64,000 nucleotides of DNA from Nonomuraea sp. PA05 (GTDB lineage Bacteria; Actinomycetota; Actinomycetes; Streptosporangiales; Streptosporangiaceae), in NCBI RefSeq assembly GCF_008086045.1, contig NZ_VSEY01000019.1:62001-126000 (forward strand), given 5' to 3'. Below, in pieces: positions 1 through 7,186 of this stretch. A model generated the notes under the pieces. It had not been told where the DNA came from and made no database searches. It was given only the letters and a program-made list of their open reading frames with translations. Numbering within the stretch: the stretch's first letter is position 1; every line of letters begins with the position of its first letter. A program made the position numbers and the translations under genes.

Positions 1-2
1 AG

Positions 3-779
3 GTGGCACGCGGCGAAGCGGTCCGGCTGTTCGCGCTGCTGGGCATGGGCACGACGGCCGCCTTCTCCATGGCCGACCTGGTCCGCGCCGCCCTGCTCGG
101 TTCCGAGCCCGCGCTCATCGGCGCGCCGGAGTCGGCCGCCCGGCTGGCCTTCATCGGCACGCTGGCGGCGGCCGGCTGCTCGATCGTCGCGTTCGTGACC
201 ATCATGCGCGGCCACGTCCGCACCGCGAAGGTGGCGGCGCTGATCAGCCTCGTGCCCTCGCTGACGAGCTTCGCCCTCTCGCTCGCGCTGAACGGATCCG
301 CCGCCATCACGCCACTGCACGACCTGGGCAACCTGGTGTTCCTCCTGGCCCCGCCGCTCGCCCTGCTGATCGGCTTCCACAGCGACGTCACCCCGCACCG
401 CCACTCGTGGCCGCTCACGCTGTCGCCGCTGGCGGCGGGCGCGGCGCTGATGGGCCTGACGATGCTGCTCATCGCGGCGGACGCGCCCGAGCCGATGGGC
501 TACTACCTGTGGCTGGACCACGGCGCGGCGATCCCCGCGTGGGCCGCGGCCTCGGCGGTCGTCCTGGCGCGTGGCGGCTCCCCGGCCTGGTCGCTGGCGT
601 TGTCGGCCGCCGGCCTGGTCCTGCTGGCGATCCGGTTGCCCACGCTGACGAGCCTGCCCGACGTGATGTGGGCGACAGCGGTCGTCCAGTGCGCGCTGCT
701 CGGCACGCTCTCGGTGGCTCTGGCCGGCGCCGGGGCCTGGGCTTTGTCGCGGAACGCCCGCCCCGCGGCCCAACCCTGA
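3..779 (+). CDS. Polytopic membrane protein of unknown function, possibly 5'-partial
   Basis: About 258 residues with roughly seven hydrophobic segments separated by short Arg/His-containing loops, so an integral membrane protein. The first usable start is GTG at base 3, but the window opens two bases before it, so the true start and any ribosome binding site may lie outside. I recognise no family motif. The gene ends 63 bases before the DUF2252 gene on the same strand. The membrane call is clear; the function is unknown. Confidence 0.6.
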   Translation: MARGEAVRLFALLGMGTTAAFSMADLVRAALLGSEPALIGAPESAARLAFIGTLAAAGCSIVAFVTIMRGHVRTAKVAALISLVPSLTSFALSLALNGSAAITPLHDLGNLVFLLAPPLALLIGFHSDVTPHRHSWPLTLSPLAAGAALMGLTMLLIAADAPEPMGYYLWLDHGAAIPAWAAASAVVLARGGSPAWSLALSAAGLVLLAIRLPTLTSLPDVMWATAVVQCALLGTLSVALAGAGAWALSRNARPAAQP

Positions 780-842
780 CTCGCACCTGTCAGGGAAAGA
801 TCGGGGTATGCGACAGGGGATTCCGGATCTAGTGTCCGAAAC

Positions 843-2138
843 ATGGGCACACGCTCCTCATTCCTGCTCGATGTCCTGATGACGGAGTTCGGCGAGTCGA
901 TCAAGCGCGACCCCGCGGCGTTCAGGCGCAAGTTCCGGAAGATGGCGGCCTCGCCGTTCGCCTTCTACCGGGGCAGCGCCTGCCTGTTCTACGCGGACAT
1001 GGTCGGCGCGTACGCCGACGAGTCCTACCTGGACGGCCCGACCAGCAGGGTCTGGATCCACGGCGACCTGCACGCGGAGAACTTCGGCACGTACATGAAC
1101 GCCTCCGGCGAGCTGGTCTTCAACGTCAACGACTTCGACGAGGCGTACGTGGGGCCGTACGTCTGGGACCTCAAGCGGTTCGCGGCCAGCGTGGCCCTGA
1201 TCGGGTACGCCAAGGCGCTGTCCGACGACTCGATCAGCGTGCTCGTGACCGACTTCGCCGGCGCGTACCTGGTGGAGCTGGCCGCGATCGCGGCGGGCGG
1301 GGACGACGCGATCGGCGCGCTGACGCTGGCCACCACCAGCGGGACGCTGCACCGGGTGCTCCAGCGCGCCCGGCTGAGCACCCGGGTGGCCCTGCTCGAC
1401 GCCGAGACCGTGATCGACGACTACGACCGGCGTTTCGCGCTCATGGAGGGGCGCGAGCCGGTGGACGCGGCGACGCGGCAGTCGGTGCTGGACGCGTTCG
1501 CCGACTACCTGACCACGCTGCCCGTGACGGTCAGCCCCGTCGAGCACGTGATCAAGGACGTGGCGCTGCGCAAGGGCGTGGGGATCGGGTCGGCGGGGCT
1601 GCCGTCGTACAACCTGCTGCTCGAAGGGCGTTCGCAGGCGCTGGAGAACGACGTCGTCCTGTACATGAAGCAGGCGGCGGTGCCGGCGGTGGCGCGGCAC
1701 GTCACCGACGAGAAGGTGGCGTCCTACTTCCGGCACCAGGGGCATCGCACGGCCGAGTCGCAGCGGGCGCTGCAGGCCTACGCCGACCCTTGGCTGGGCT
1801 ACACGACGCTGCACGGGGTGGGGCAGCTCGTGGCGGAGGTGTCGCCGTACTCGGCCGACCTGGACTGGGACGACGTCAACGAGCCGGACGAGCTGCGCTC
1901 GATCATCCAGGATCTGGGGCGGGCGGTGGCGCGGATGCACTCGGTGGCCGACGACGAGTCCAGCCACGATCTCGTGGACTTCTCGACGGAGGAGGCGATC
2001 GTGGGGGTGATCGGCGGGGACAGGGCGGGCTTCGTCGGGACGCTGGTGGACTTCGCCCACCGGTACGGGGCGCAGGCCAGGGACGATCACCAGCGCTTCG
2101 TGGACCTGTTCCGCAACGGGCGGCTGCCGGGCGTCTGA
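843..2138 (+). CDS. DUF2252 family protein (kinase-like fold)
   Basis: A 431-residue protein with the DUF2252 signature: HGDLHAENFG starting at residue 73, followed about 20 residues later by NDFDEA. This pair resembles the catalytic and metal-binding loops of aminoglycoside phosphotransferase/choline kinase-like enzymes. The substrate of DUF2252 proteins is not established. There is no signal peptide or membrane segment, so it should be cytosolic. ATG at 843 was chosen; an in-frame ATG at 879 is possible because no strong ribosome binding site precedes either. The family call is firm and the activity is inferred. Confidence 0.85.
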   Translation: MGTRSSFLLDVLMTEFGESIKRDPAAFRRKFRKMAASPFAFYRGSACLFYADMVGAYADESYLDGPTSRVWIHGDLHAENFGTYMNASGELVFNVNDFDEAYVGPYVWDLKRFAASVALIGYAKALSDDSISVLVTDFAGAYLVELAAIAAGGDDAIGALTLATTSGTLHRVLQRARLSTRVALLDAETVIDDYDRRFALMEGREPVDAATRQSVLDAFADYLTTLPVTVSPVEHVIKDVALRKGVGIGSAGLPSYNLLLEGRSQALENDVVLYMKQAAVPAVARHVTDEKVASYFRHQGHRTAESQRALQAYADPWLGYTTLHGVGQLVAEVSPYSADLDWDDVNEPDELRSIIQDLGRAVARMHSVADDESSHDLVDFSTEEAIVGVIGGDRAGFVGTLVDFAHRYGAQARDDHQRFVDLFRNGRLPGV

Positions 2139-2147
2139 GAGATGGCG

Positions 2148-2161
2148 ACCGACCAGTCGGT
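2148..2161. promoter_or_regulatory. Palindromic operator ACCGAC-CA-GTCGGT
   Basis: A perfect 6+2+6 inverted repeat directly abuts the first in-frame ATG (2162) of the downstream SDR gene. Size and symmetry fit a TetR-family operator. No obvious regulator gene is adjacent, so the cognate protein may be encoded elsewhere. Confidence 0.5.
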
Positions 2162-2179
2162 ATGGCATGCTTCCAGAAC

Positions 2180-2926
2180 ATGACTCTGTTCTCAGTGGAA
2201 GGCAAGACCGTCGTCGTCACGGGTGGGTCGCGCGGCATCGGGCGCATGATCGCCGCCGGGTTCGTGGAGGCGGGGGCGACCGTCTACATCTCCGCCCGCA
2301 AGACGGCCGAGGTCGAGAAGACGGCCGCCGAGCTGGGCTGCTTCGCCGTTCCCGCCGACCTGTCCACGCCCGAGGGGCTGGAGCGGCTGGTGTCGGCGGT
2401 GGACGGCCCCGTGCACGTGCTGGTGAACAACGCGGGCGCGACCTGGGGCGCCCCGCTGGAGGAATATCCGGAGCACGCCTTCGACAAGCTGTGGAACATC
2501 AACGTCAAGGGCGTCTTCTACCTGACCCAGCGGTTCCTGCCGCGGCTGAGGGAGGCGGCCGGCGCGGACGACCCGGCCCGCGTGATCAACGTGGGGTCGA
2601 TCGACGGCATCAAGGTGCCCGCACTGGAGAGCTTCGCCTACTCCTCGACGAAGTCCGCCGTGCACATGCTCACCCGGCACCTGGCCAAGCGTCTGGCCAA
2701 GGAGCACATCACGGTCAACGCCATCGCCCCCGGGCCGTTCGACTCGAAGATGATGGCCTTCGCGCTCGACGACCCCGGCACGCGGGAGGTCATCGCGGGC
2801 AACGTGCCGCTGGGCCGCATCGGCAGGCCCGACGACATGGCGGGCGCCGCGATCTTCCTGTCGTCGCGGGCGGGGGCGTACCTCACCGGCACGGTCATCC
2901 CGGTGGACGGCGGGATCTCCTGCTGA
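2180..2926 (+). CDS. SDR family oxidoreductase
   Basis: A classical short-chain dehydrogenase/reductase of about 248 residues: TGGSRGIG nucleotide-binding motif near the N-terminus, NNAG, a catalytic Ser in NVGSIDG, YSSTKSA as the YxxxK motif, and a C-terminal VDGG. It is expected to be a cytosolic NAD(P)-dependent alcohol/ketone oxidoreductase; the substrate is unknown. An in-frame ATG at 2162 would add six residues; 2180 gives the usual SDR N-terminal length. The palindrome at 2148-2161 suggests dedicated repression. A role beside the steroid genes further on is possible but unsupported. Confidence 0.85.
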   Translation: MTLFSVEGKTVVVTGGSRGIGRMIAAGFVEAGATVYISARKTAEVEKTAAELGCFAVPADLSTPEGLERLVSAVDGPVHVLVNNAGATWGAPLEEYPEHAFDKLWNINVKGVFYLTQRFLPRLREAAGADDPARVINVGSIDGIKVPALESFAYSSTKSAVHMLTRHLAKRLAKEHITVNAIAPGPFDSKMMAFALDDPGTREVIAGNVPLGRIGRPDDMAGAAIFLSSRAGAYLTGTVIPVDGGISC

Positions 2927-2964
2927 TCAGATCAGCCCGGGTCAGATCAGCCCGGATCAGATCA
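2924..2964. repeat. 15-bp direct repeats spanning two convergent stop codons
   Basis: About 2.7 copies of a unit with core CAGATCAGCCCGG. The array starts at the TGA of the SDR gene and includes the stop codon of the convergent ATP-grasp gene (2957-2959), so the repeat separates and overlaps two gene ends. Confidence 0.7.
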
Positions 2965-3769
2965 GCTCGCGCAGCGCGGCGGCGAACCGCGCCGGCGCCG
3001 CCGGGTCGTAGTTCAGGAAGAGGTACGGCTCGGTCAGCTCCGCCTCGATGACGGCGGGCTCGCCGCCGGGAAGCCGGACCAGGTCGATCCTGGCGTAGAG
3101 AAGGACATGGGGTATGGCGGTGAGCACCTTCTCGGCTAGTTCGACCTGGTCCGGGGCTGGGGTGCGGAGCTGCGCCCGCGCGTTGTCGGCGTCCGTCGCC
3201 CCCGCGGCGAGCATGGCGCTGCGGCGGACGGCGTGGCTGAGACGGCCGCCGAAGTACAGCAGCGAGGTCTCGCCCTCCGACTCGACCATGTCGAGGTACG
3301 GCTGCACCATCGGCGTGCGACCCGCGGCCTCCAACTCCGCCGCCAGTCGTGCGGCCTCGGCGCGGTCGGCGGTGCGGGTGGTGTCGCGGGCGCCGCCGGA
3401 GACGGACGGCTTGACGACGTACTCGGGCCAGTCGGGCAGCTCCCGCGCGGACCAGTGGGTGGGCACGATCGGCACGCCCAGGTCACGCAGGTACGTCTTG
3501 TCGGTGTTGGATTCGAGCACGGCGTACGGGTTCAGCAGCCTCGTGACGGACTGCACGCGGCGCGCCCAGGCGAGGAACTCCGCGCGCCGCAGGACGTAGT
3601 CCCAGACGGAGCGGACGACCACGACGTCGTAGGAGCTCCAGTCGACGGCCGCGTCGTCCCAGCGCTCGACGCACCCCTCGATGCCGGCCTCCCGCCAGGC
3701 GGCGAGCATCGGCTCGCGCTCGTCGTCGGTGTCGGCATCAGCACTGGTCACATAGGCACAAAAAGTCAC
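2957..3769 (-). CDS. ATP-grasp domain protein (RimK/cycloserine-ligase-like)
   Basis: A 270-residue protein with an N-terminal segment ending in VVVVRSVWDY, a central EYVVKPSVSGGARDT strand-loop resembling the ATP-grasp glycine-rich lid, and a C-terminal VIEAELTEPYLFLNYD in the position of the Mg-binding E..N residues. This pattern matches the actinobacterial ATP-grasp group annotated near RimK and D-cycloserine ligase, which forms amide bonds using ATP. The substrate cannot be read. It starts at GTG 3769; a second in-frame GTG lies six codons later. It is convergent with the SDR gene. Confidence 0.75.
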   Translation of the reverse strand: MTFCAYVTSADADTDDEREPMLAAWREAGIEGCVERWDDAAVDWSSYDVVVVRSVWDYVLRRAEFLAWARRVQSVTRLLNPYAVLESNTDKTYLRDLGVPIVPTHWSARELPDWPEYVVKPSVSGGARDTTRTADRAEAARLAAELEAAGRTPMVQPYLDMVESEGETSLLYFGGRLSHAVRRSAMLAAGATDADNARAQLRTPAPDQVELAEKVLTAIPHVLLYARIDLVRLPGGEPAVIEAELTEPYLFLNYDPAAPARFAAALRELI

Positions 3770-3790
3770 ATAGAGATGTTAATGGGGCGC

Positions 3791-3816
3791 GAGCCGGGCC
3801 GTTTCGGACCCGGCTC
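3791..3816. terminator. Hairpin between the small secreted protein genes and the ATP-grasp gene
   Basis: GAGCCGGG and CCCGGCTC form an 8-bp stem with a 10-base loop. On the minus strand it lies after the secreted-protein genes and just before the ATP-grasp start, so it could terminate the former. There is no T-tract, as is common in actinobacteria. Confidence 0.3.
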
Positions 3817-3841
3817 GCACGCGATCACGGGCGCGCCGCGC

Positions 3842-4000
3842 GCCGGCGTTCAGTGGTGCCGCAGCGCACCGCGCGCCGGCGTTTAGCGGCGCCGCAGCGC
3901 ACCGCACTCCGGCGTTCAGCAGTGCCGCAACCCGCCGCACTCCGGCATTCGGCGCCGCAGCGCACCGCACTCCGGCGTTCAGCGGCGCCGCACGCCCGCC
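3842..4000. repeat. 33-bp tandem repeat array (about 4.8 units)
   Basis: Units start at 3842, 3875, 3908, 3941 (30 bp, a 3-bp deletion) and 3971 (partial). The core GCGTTYAG recurs in most units and also occurs at 4015-4022, where its reverse complement contains the TAA stop of the secreted-protein gene. The array therefore looks like an expansion of that gene's 3' end. Short ORFs through it are low-complexity and are not called as genes. Confidence 0.8.
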
Positions 4001-4012
4001 CGGTCAACCGGG
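3999..4012. terminator. Short dyad after the small secreted protein gene
   Basis: CCCGGT-CA-ACCGGG lies six bases beyond the TAA stop of the minus-strand gene ending at 4019. It is a compact candidate terminator without a U-tract. Confidence 0.3.
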
Positions 4013-4018
4013 ACGCGT

Positions 4019-4279
4019 TTAGTCGTGCACGTCGTCGACGACCACGTCACTGCCGTTGGTGCCGGTCACGGAGTTGCCGTTGACGTTGTTGACCCCGGTC
4101 GCGCCGTGGCCGTTGACGTTGGCGTTTAGCACGTTGCCGAAGTTGTTGCCCGACTGCGAGGAGTCCCTGTTGGAGCTGGAGTTGCCGGCGTTCGTGTCGG
4201 CGTGGGCGGGGGCCGACAGCAAGGTCACGCCCGCCGCGGCGGCGACGACGATACCGGTCATGCAGAGCTTCTTCATCAT
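4019..4279 (-). CDS. Small secreted Asn/Ser/Gly-rich protein, paralogue A
   Basis: An 86-residue protein with a clear Sec signal peptide: MMKKL, a hydrophobic core, and cleavage after APAHA near residue 27. The mature part, about 58 residues, is rich in N, S, G and D and contains DSSQSGNNFGNVL followed by VNNVNG; it has no Cys. ATG at 4279 follows an AAGGA site with 8-base spacing. Its neighbour at 4321-4608 shares the same two motifs. No known chaplin or rodlin signature fits. Polar Q/N/G-rich mature sequences can form amyloid or surface coats, but that is inference. It is the second gene of a probable two-gene unit. Confidence 0.75.
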   Translation of the reverse strand: MMKKLCMTGIVVAAAAGVTLLSAPAHADTNAGNSSSNRDSSQSGNNFGNVLNANVNGHGATGVNNVNGNSVTGTNGSDVVVDDVHD

Positions 4280-4320
4280 GTCGATGTCCTTTCCGAATGC
4301 TGTGCTCGGACGTCAGCCGG

Positions 4321-4608
4321 TCAGTCGAAGACGTACGTCACCGCGATGCCGCCGTTGGTGGCGGTCGTGGTGAAGCCGTTGACGTTGTTGACGTTGGTCG
4401 AGTAACCCTCGCCGTGGTTGCGGCCGAGGACGTCACCGAAGTTGTTGCCCGACTGGGACGAGTCGCTGTTGCCACTCTGGTTGGCGGACCAGGTGTCACC
4501 GGTCAGGGGACCGGCCCAGTCGTCATCAGCGTGAGCGGGAACCGCAAGTAGTGCGCCACCGGCCACCGCCGCCAGCACGGCCGCGACGGCGCACGCCTTT
4601 CTGATCAC
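4321..4608 (-). CDS. Small secreted Asn/Ser/Gly-rich protein, paralogue B
   Basis: A 95-residue protein from GTG 4608, chosen because GAAGGAGC lies just upstream at good spacing; longer in-frame starts add an unlikely Pro/Gly-rich extension before the signal peptide. The signal peptide ends at VPAHA near residue 28. The mature protein carries DSSQSGNNFGDVL and TNVNNVNG, nearly identical to paralogue A, then a C-terminal VTYVFD. It lies 41 bases upstream of paralogue A on the same strand. Probably exported, with the same unknown function. Confidence 0.75.
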   Translation of the reverse strand: MIRKACAVAAVLAAVAGGALLAVPAHADDDWAGPLTGDTWSANQSGNSDSSQSGNNFGDVLGRNHGEGYSTNVNNVNGFTTTATNGGIAVTYVFD

Positions 4609-4780
4609 TTCTGCTCCTTCGCCTTCGGGGAAGCTCCCCGGGATGGCGGCGGCCGGGCCCTGACGCACCACCGCTCCCTGGGGCTTCTTTGACCTCAGCG
4701 GATCAAGGTCAGTGCGAGCATATAACCTCTCGTGGTCAATTGGTAGCAGTGAGTAGTCAGAACATAGTTCGGAGCTTACG

Positions 4781-4797
4781 CTGACAGGAGGTGTCAG
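4781..4797. promoter_or_regulatory. Ribosome binding site in the loop of a perfect inverted repeat
   Basis: CTGACA-GGAGG-TGTCAG: two 6-base arms enclose the Shine-Dalgarno core of the NIPSNAP gene, and the right arm ends on the first base of GTG 4797. It could be an operator or an RNA hairpin that presents or occludes the ribosome binding site. Confidence 0.4.
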
Positions 4798-5474
4798 TGA
4801 CCCGCCCCTACCGTCGCCGCATGATCCACGAACTACGGCGCTACACCTTGCTGCCGGGCCGCCGGGACACGCTGATCTCGCTGTTCGAGCGGGAGTTCAT
4901 CGAGACGCAGGAAGCCGCCGGGATGCGCGTCACCGGAAGCTTTCGCGAGGTCGGCGAGCCGGACACCTTCCCCTGGCTGCGCGCCTTCCCCGACATGGCG
5001 AGCAGGAAGGCGGCACTGGAGGCCTTCTACGGCGGGCCCGTGTGGCAGGCCAACCGCGACGCGGCCAACGCCACCATGATCGACTCCGATGACGTGCTGC
5101 TGCTGCGCCCGGCGGGGCCGGACTTCCCCTCGCAGGAGCGTCCGCCGGTCGGGGCCACCCCGCCGTCGTCACTCTACGTAGCGACCATCTACCACGTTGA
5201 GGGGGACGACTTCGCCGAACTCTTCCACCGGAAGGCCAGGCCCGCGCTCGCCGAGGCGAGCGTCGCGCCGGTCGCCTGCCTGGAGACCGAGGACGCGGAG
5301 AACACCTTTCCGCGACTGCCCGTGAGGACCGGGGTGCAGGTTTTCGTGTGGTTCGCCCGGTTCGAGACGGCGGAGGAGGAACGGGAGGTGGACCTGCCGA
5401 TGCTGGAGCACCGCTTCACCGCGCCCACCGAACGACTGCGCCTGCAACCGACGGCCCGCTCAGCCCTGCGGTGA
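4797..5474 (+). CDS. NIPSNAP family protein
   Basis: A 225-residue protein opening with MIHELRRYTLLPGRRD, the typical NIPSNAP strand-turn, and continuing with a ferredoxin-like alpha/beta pattern in which WLRAFPDMASRKAALEAFY is the conserved NIPSNAP segment. These dimeric alpha-beta barrel proteins have poorly defined roles. GTG 4797 is preceded by AGGAGGT with 4-base spacing; the in-frame ATG 4821 is an alternative start. The stop codon at 5472-5474 lies inside the first copy of a 45-bp repeat. Confidence 0.8.
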   Translation: MTRPYRRRMIHELRRYTLLPGRRDTLISLFEREFIETQEAAGMRVTGSFREVGEPDTFPWLRAFPDMASRKAALEAFYGGPVWQANRDAANATMIDSDDVLLLRPAGPDFPSQERPPVGATPPSSLYVATIYHVEGDDFAELFHRKARPALAEASVAPVACLETEDAENTFPRLPVRTGVQVFVWFARFETAEEEREVDLPMLEHRFTAPTERLRLQPTARSALR

Positions 5475-5613
5475 CGGCCGCACGGAACTGCGGTGACGGG
5501 CCGCGCGGCGTTTCGGTGACGGCCGCACGGAACCGCGGTGACGGGCCGCGCGGCGTTTCGGTGACGGCCGCACGGAACCGCGGTGACGGGCCGCGCGGCG
5601 TTTCGGTGACGGC
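5470..5613. repeat. 45-bp tandem repeat (3.2 units) starting at the NIPSNAP stop
   Basis: Nearly identical 45-bp units start at 5470, 5515 and 5560, with a partial copy from 5605. Each opens with GGTGACGGCC, and in the first unit the TGA is the NIPSNAP stop codon. The array fills the whole gap to the convergent SDR stop at 5617. Confidence 0.9.
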
Positions 5614-5616
5614 CGT

Positions 5617-6420
5617 TCAGGAGATCAAGTGCCGCCAGGCGGGGATCTCGCCGCCGCCGTCCACGCGCACCTCGGCGCCCGTCACATAACCGGGCGCGGC
5701 CAGCCACAGACAGGCCTGGGCCACGTCGTCAGGCGTGGCCATGCGCCCCGCCGGGATCGCCCTGCCGTCCAGCTCGGAGCGCCCGTTGTAGTGCGCGGCG
5801 GCGTCGGGAGTGGCGGCCAGGCCGACGACGACCGTGTTGACCCGGACCAGCGGCGCCCACTCCGCCGCCAGGCAGCGGGCCAGGTGGTGCAGCCCCGCCT
5901 TGGCGGCGCCGTACGCGGACGTGCCGGGCGACGGCCGCGCGCCACTGGAGCTGCCGATCATCACCACCGCCCCGCCGGAGTCGGCGAGCAGCGGGTACGC
6001 GCGCTGCGCCACCAGCAGCGGCGCCGTCAGGTTGAGCTCGATGACGCGCGCGTGCAGCCGCGGCGAGGTGCCGTCCACCGGGGCGGGCGGCGACCCGCCG
6101 GCGTTGTTGACCACCACGTCGAGCCGGCCGAGCCCGCCGATCAGCCGATCGACCTGGTCAGGGTCGCGCACGTCGGCCCGCACGAACCGGTACGCGGCAC
6201 GCCCGGGCCCGCCGGTACGGGCCGCGACATGCTCGGGCCCGGTACGGGCCGCGGCGTGTTCGGGCCCGGTACGGGCCGCGGCGTGCTCGGGCTCGGTGCG
6301 GGCGCAGACGGTCACCTCGGCGCCCGCAGCCTGGAACGCCGCGGCGATGCCCGCGCCGATCCCTCTGGTGCCACCCGTCACCAGGACGGACCTGCCCGTG
6401 TAGTCGTAAGTCACGGTCAC
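5617..6420 (-). CDS. SDR family oxidoreductase divergent from echA20 (Rv3549c-like position)
   Basis: A classical SDR of about 267 residues: TGGTRGIG, NNAG, a Ser motif in MIGSSSG, YGAAKAG, and VDGG at the C-terminus. Its divergent position next to echA20 matches Rv3549c of the mycobacterial KstR2 regulon, so an oxidoreductase step in HIP (steroid ring C/D) breakdown is likely; the exact substrate is unknown. GTG 6420 was chosen. GTG 6414 and TTG 6441 are in frame, but the last overlaps the operator region. Between beta-2 and alpha-3 it carries three 9-residue RTGPEHAAA-like repeats encoded by a 27-bp array, an unusual insertion for this fold. Confidence 0.8.
   Translation of the reverse strand: MTVTYDYTGRSVLVTGGTRGIGAGIAAAFQAAGAEVTVCARTEPEHAAARTGPEHAAARTGPEHVAARTGGPGRAAYRFVRADVRDPDQVDRLIGGLGRLDVVVNNAGGSPPAPVDGTSPRLHARVIELNLTAPLLVAQRAYPLLADSGGAVVMIGSSSGARPSPGTSAYGAAKAGLHHLARCLAAEWAPLVRVNTVVVGLAATPDAAAHYNGRSELDGRAIPAGRMATPDDVAQACLWLAAPGYVTGAEVRVDGGGEIPAWRHLIS
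6214..6294. repeat. 27-bp in-frame tandem repeat inside the SDR gene
   Basis: Three near-identical 27-bp units start at 6214, 6241 and 6268, each opening with GGTACGGGCCGCG or close to it. Nine codons per unit add about 27 residues to the SDR without shifting the frame. Confidence 0.9.
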
Positions 6421-6436
6421 GTTTGCTACCGTACCA

Positions 6437-6450
6437 AGCAAGCGTTAGGG
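6437..6450. promoter_or_regulatory. Weak KstR2-like half site between SDR and echA20
   Basis: AGCAAGCGTTAGGG keeps the left half (AnCAAG) of the KstR2 consensus AnCAAGnnCTTGnT but has a degenerate right half. It lies between the divergent starts where mycobacteria place a KstR2 operator. Position supports it; sequence alone does not. Confidence 0.4.
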
Positions 6451-6457
6451 AGGTACA

Positions 6458-7186
6458 TTGGGGATCTCACTGCGGGCGGGGCCGATCACCGAAGTGATCA
6501 TGGATGTGCCGCCGGTGAACGCCCTGCCGGTGCGGGCCTGGGAGGAGCTGGCCCAGGCGGTGCGTCAGGCCGGCGACGACCCCGCGACCAGGGTGGTCGT
6601 GCTGAGGGCCGAGGGGCGCGGCTTCAACGCCGGGGTGGACATCAAGGAGATGCGGCAGAGCGAGGGGTTCACCGCCCTCGTCGGGGCCAACCGGGCGTGT
6701 CACGCGGCCTTCGCCGCCGTCTACGAGTGCGCGGTCCCCGTCATCGCGGCCGTGCACGGCTACTGCCTGGGCGGCGGCATCGGGCTGGCAGGCAACGCCG
6801 ACATCGTGGTGGCCGCCGAGGAGGCCTACTTCGGGCTGCCCGAGGTGGACAGGGGCGCGCTGGGCGCGGCCACCCACCTGGCCAGGCTGGTGCCGCAGCA
6901 CCTTGTCAGGGCCATGGTCTACACGTGCAGAAACGTCACCGCCGCCGAGCTGCACGCGTTCGGCTCGGTGCTGGAGGTGGTGCCGCGCGACAAGCTGCGC
7001 GAGGCGGCGCTCCAGGTGGCCGGGCAGATCGCGGCCAAGGACCCGTACGTGATCCGCCGGGCCAAGGAGTCGCTCAACGGCATCGACCCGGTCGACGTCC
7101 ACCGCAGCTACCGCTTCGAGCAGGGCTTCACCTTCGAGCTGAACCTCATGGGCATCGGTGACGAGCACAGGGAGCGCTTCAGGTGA
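6458..7186 (+). CDS. echA20: EchA20-type (7aS)-hydrolase of steroid ring D (crotonase family)
   Basis: A 242-residue crotonase with the oxyanion-hole segments GRGFNAGVDIKEM and YCLGGGIGLAGNADI and a C-terminal YRFEQGFTFELNLMG as in mycobacterial EchA20. In steroid catabolism EchA20 opens ring D of the HIP-derived CoA thioester. TTG 6458 is the start: GGGAGG sits five bases upstream and no ATG fits. Its stop overlaps the GTG of ipdA (GTGA), and the order echA20-ipdA-ipdB-ipdC is that of Rv3550-Rv3553. It is cytosolic and likely KstR2-regulated. Confidence 0.9.
   Translation: MGISLRAGPITEVIMDVPPVNALPVRAWEELAQAVRQAGDDPATRVVVLRAEGRGFNAGVDIKEMRQSEGFTALVGANRACHAAFAAVYECAVPVIAAVHGYCLGGGIGLAGNADIVVAAEEAYFGLPEVDRGALGAATHLARLVPQHLVRAMVYTCRNVTAAELHAFGSVLEVVPRDKLREAALQVAGQIAAKDPYVIRRAKESLNGIDPVDVHRSYRFEQGFTFELNLMGIGDEHRERFR

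Noticed and set aside
858-2168. Long antisense reading frame opposite the DUF2252 gene
   Set aside because: GC-rich shadow frame with His/Arg/Pro/Gly-rich composition and no family motif; the plus-strand gene has clear DUF2252 motifs. The same applies to the other long opposing frames in this window.
3779-3970. Small minus-strand reading frame through the 33-bp array (repeated AAPLNAGAR)
   Set aside because: Its existence follows from the repeat period being a multiple of three; no ribosome binding site or conserved feature.
4689-4726. Promoter TTGACC...TATAAC upstream of the NIPSNAP gene
   Set aside because: The spacer is 26 bp, too long for a functional -35/-10 pair.
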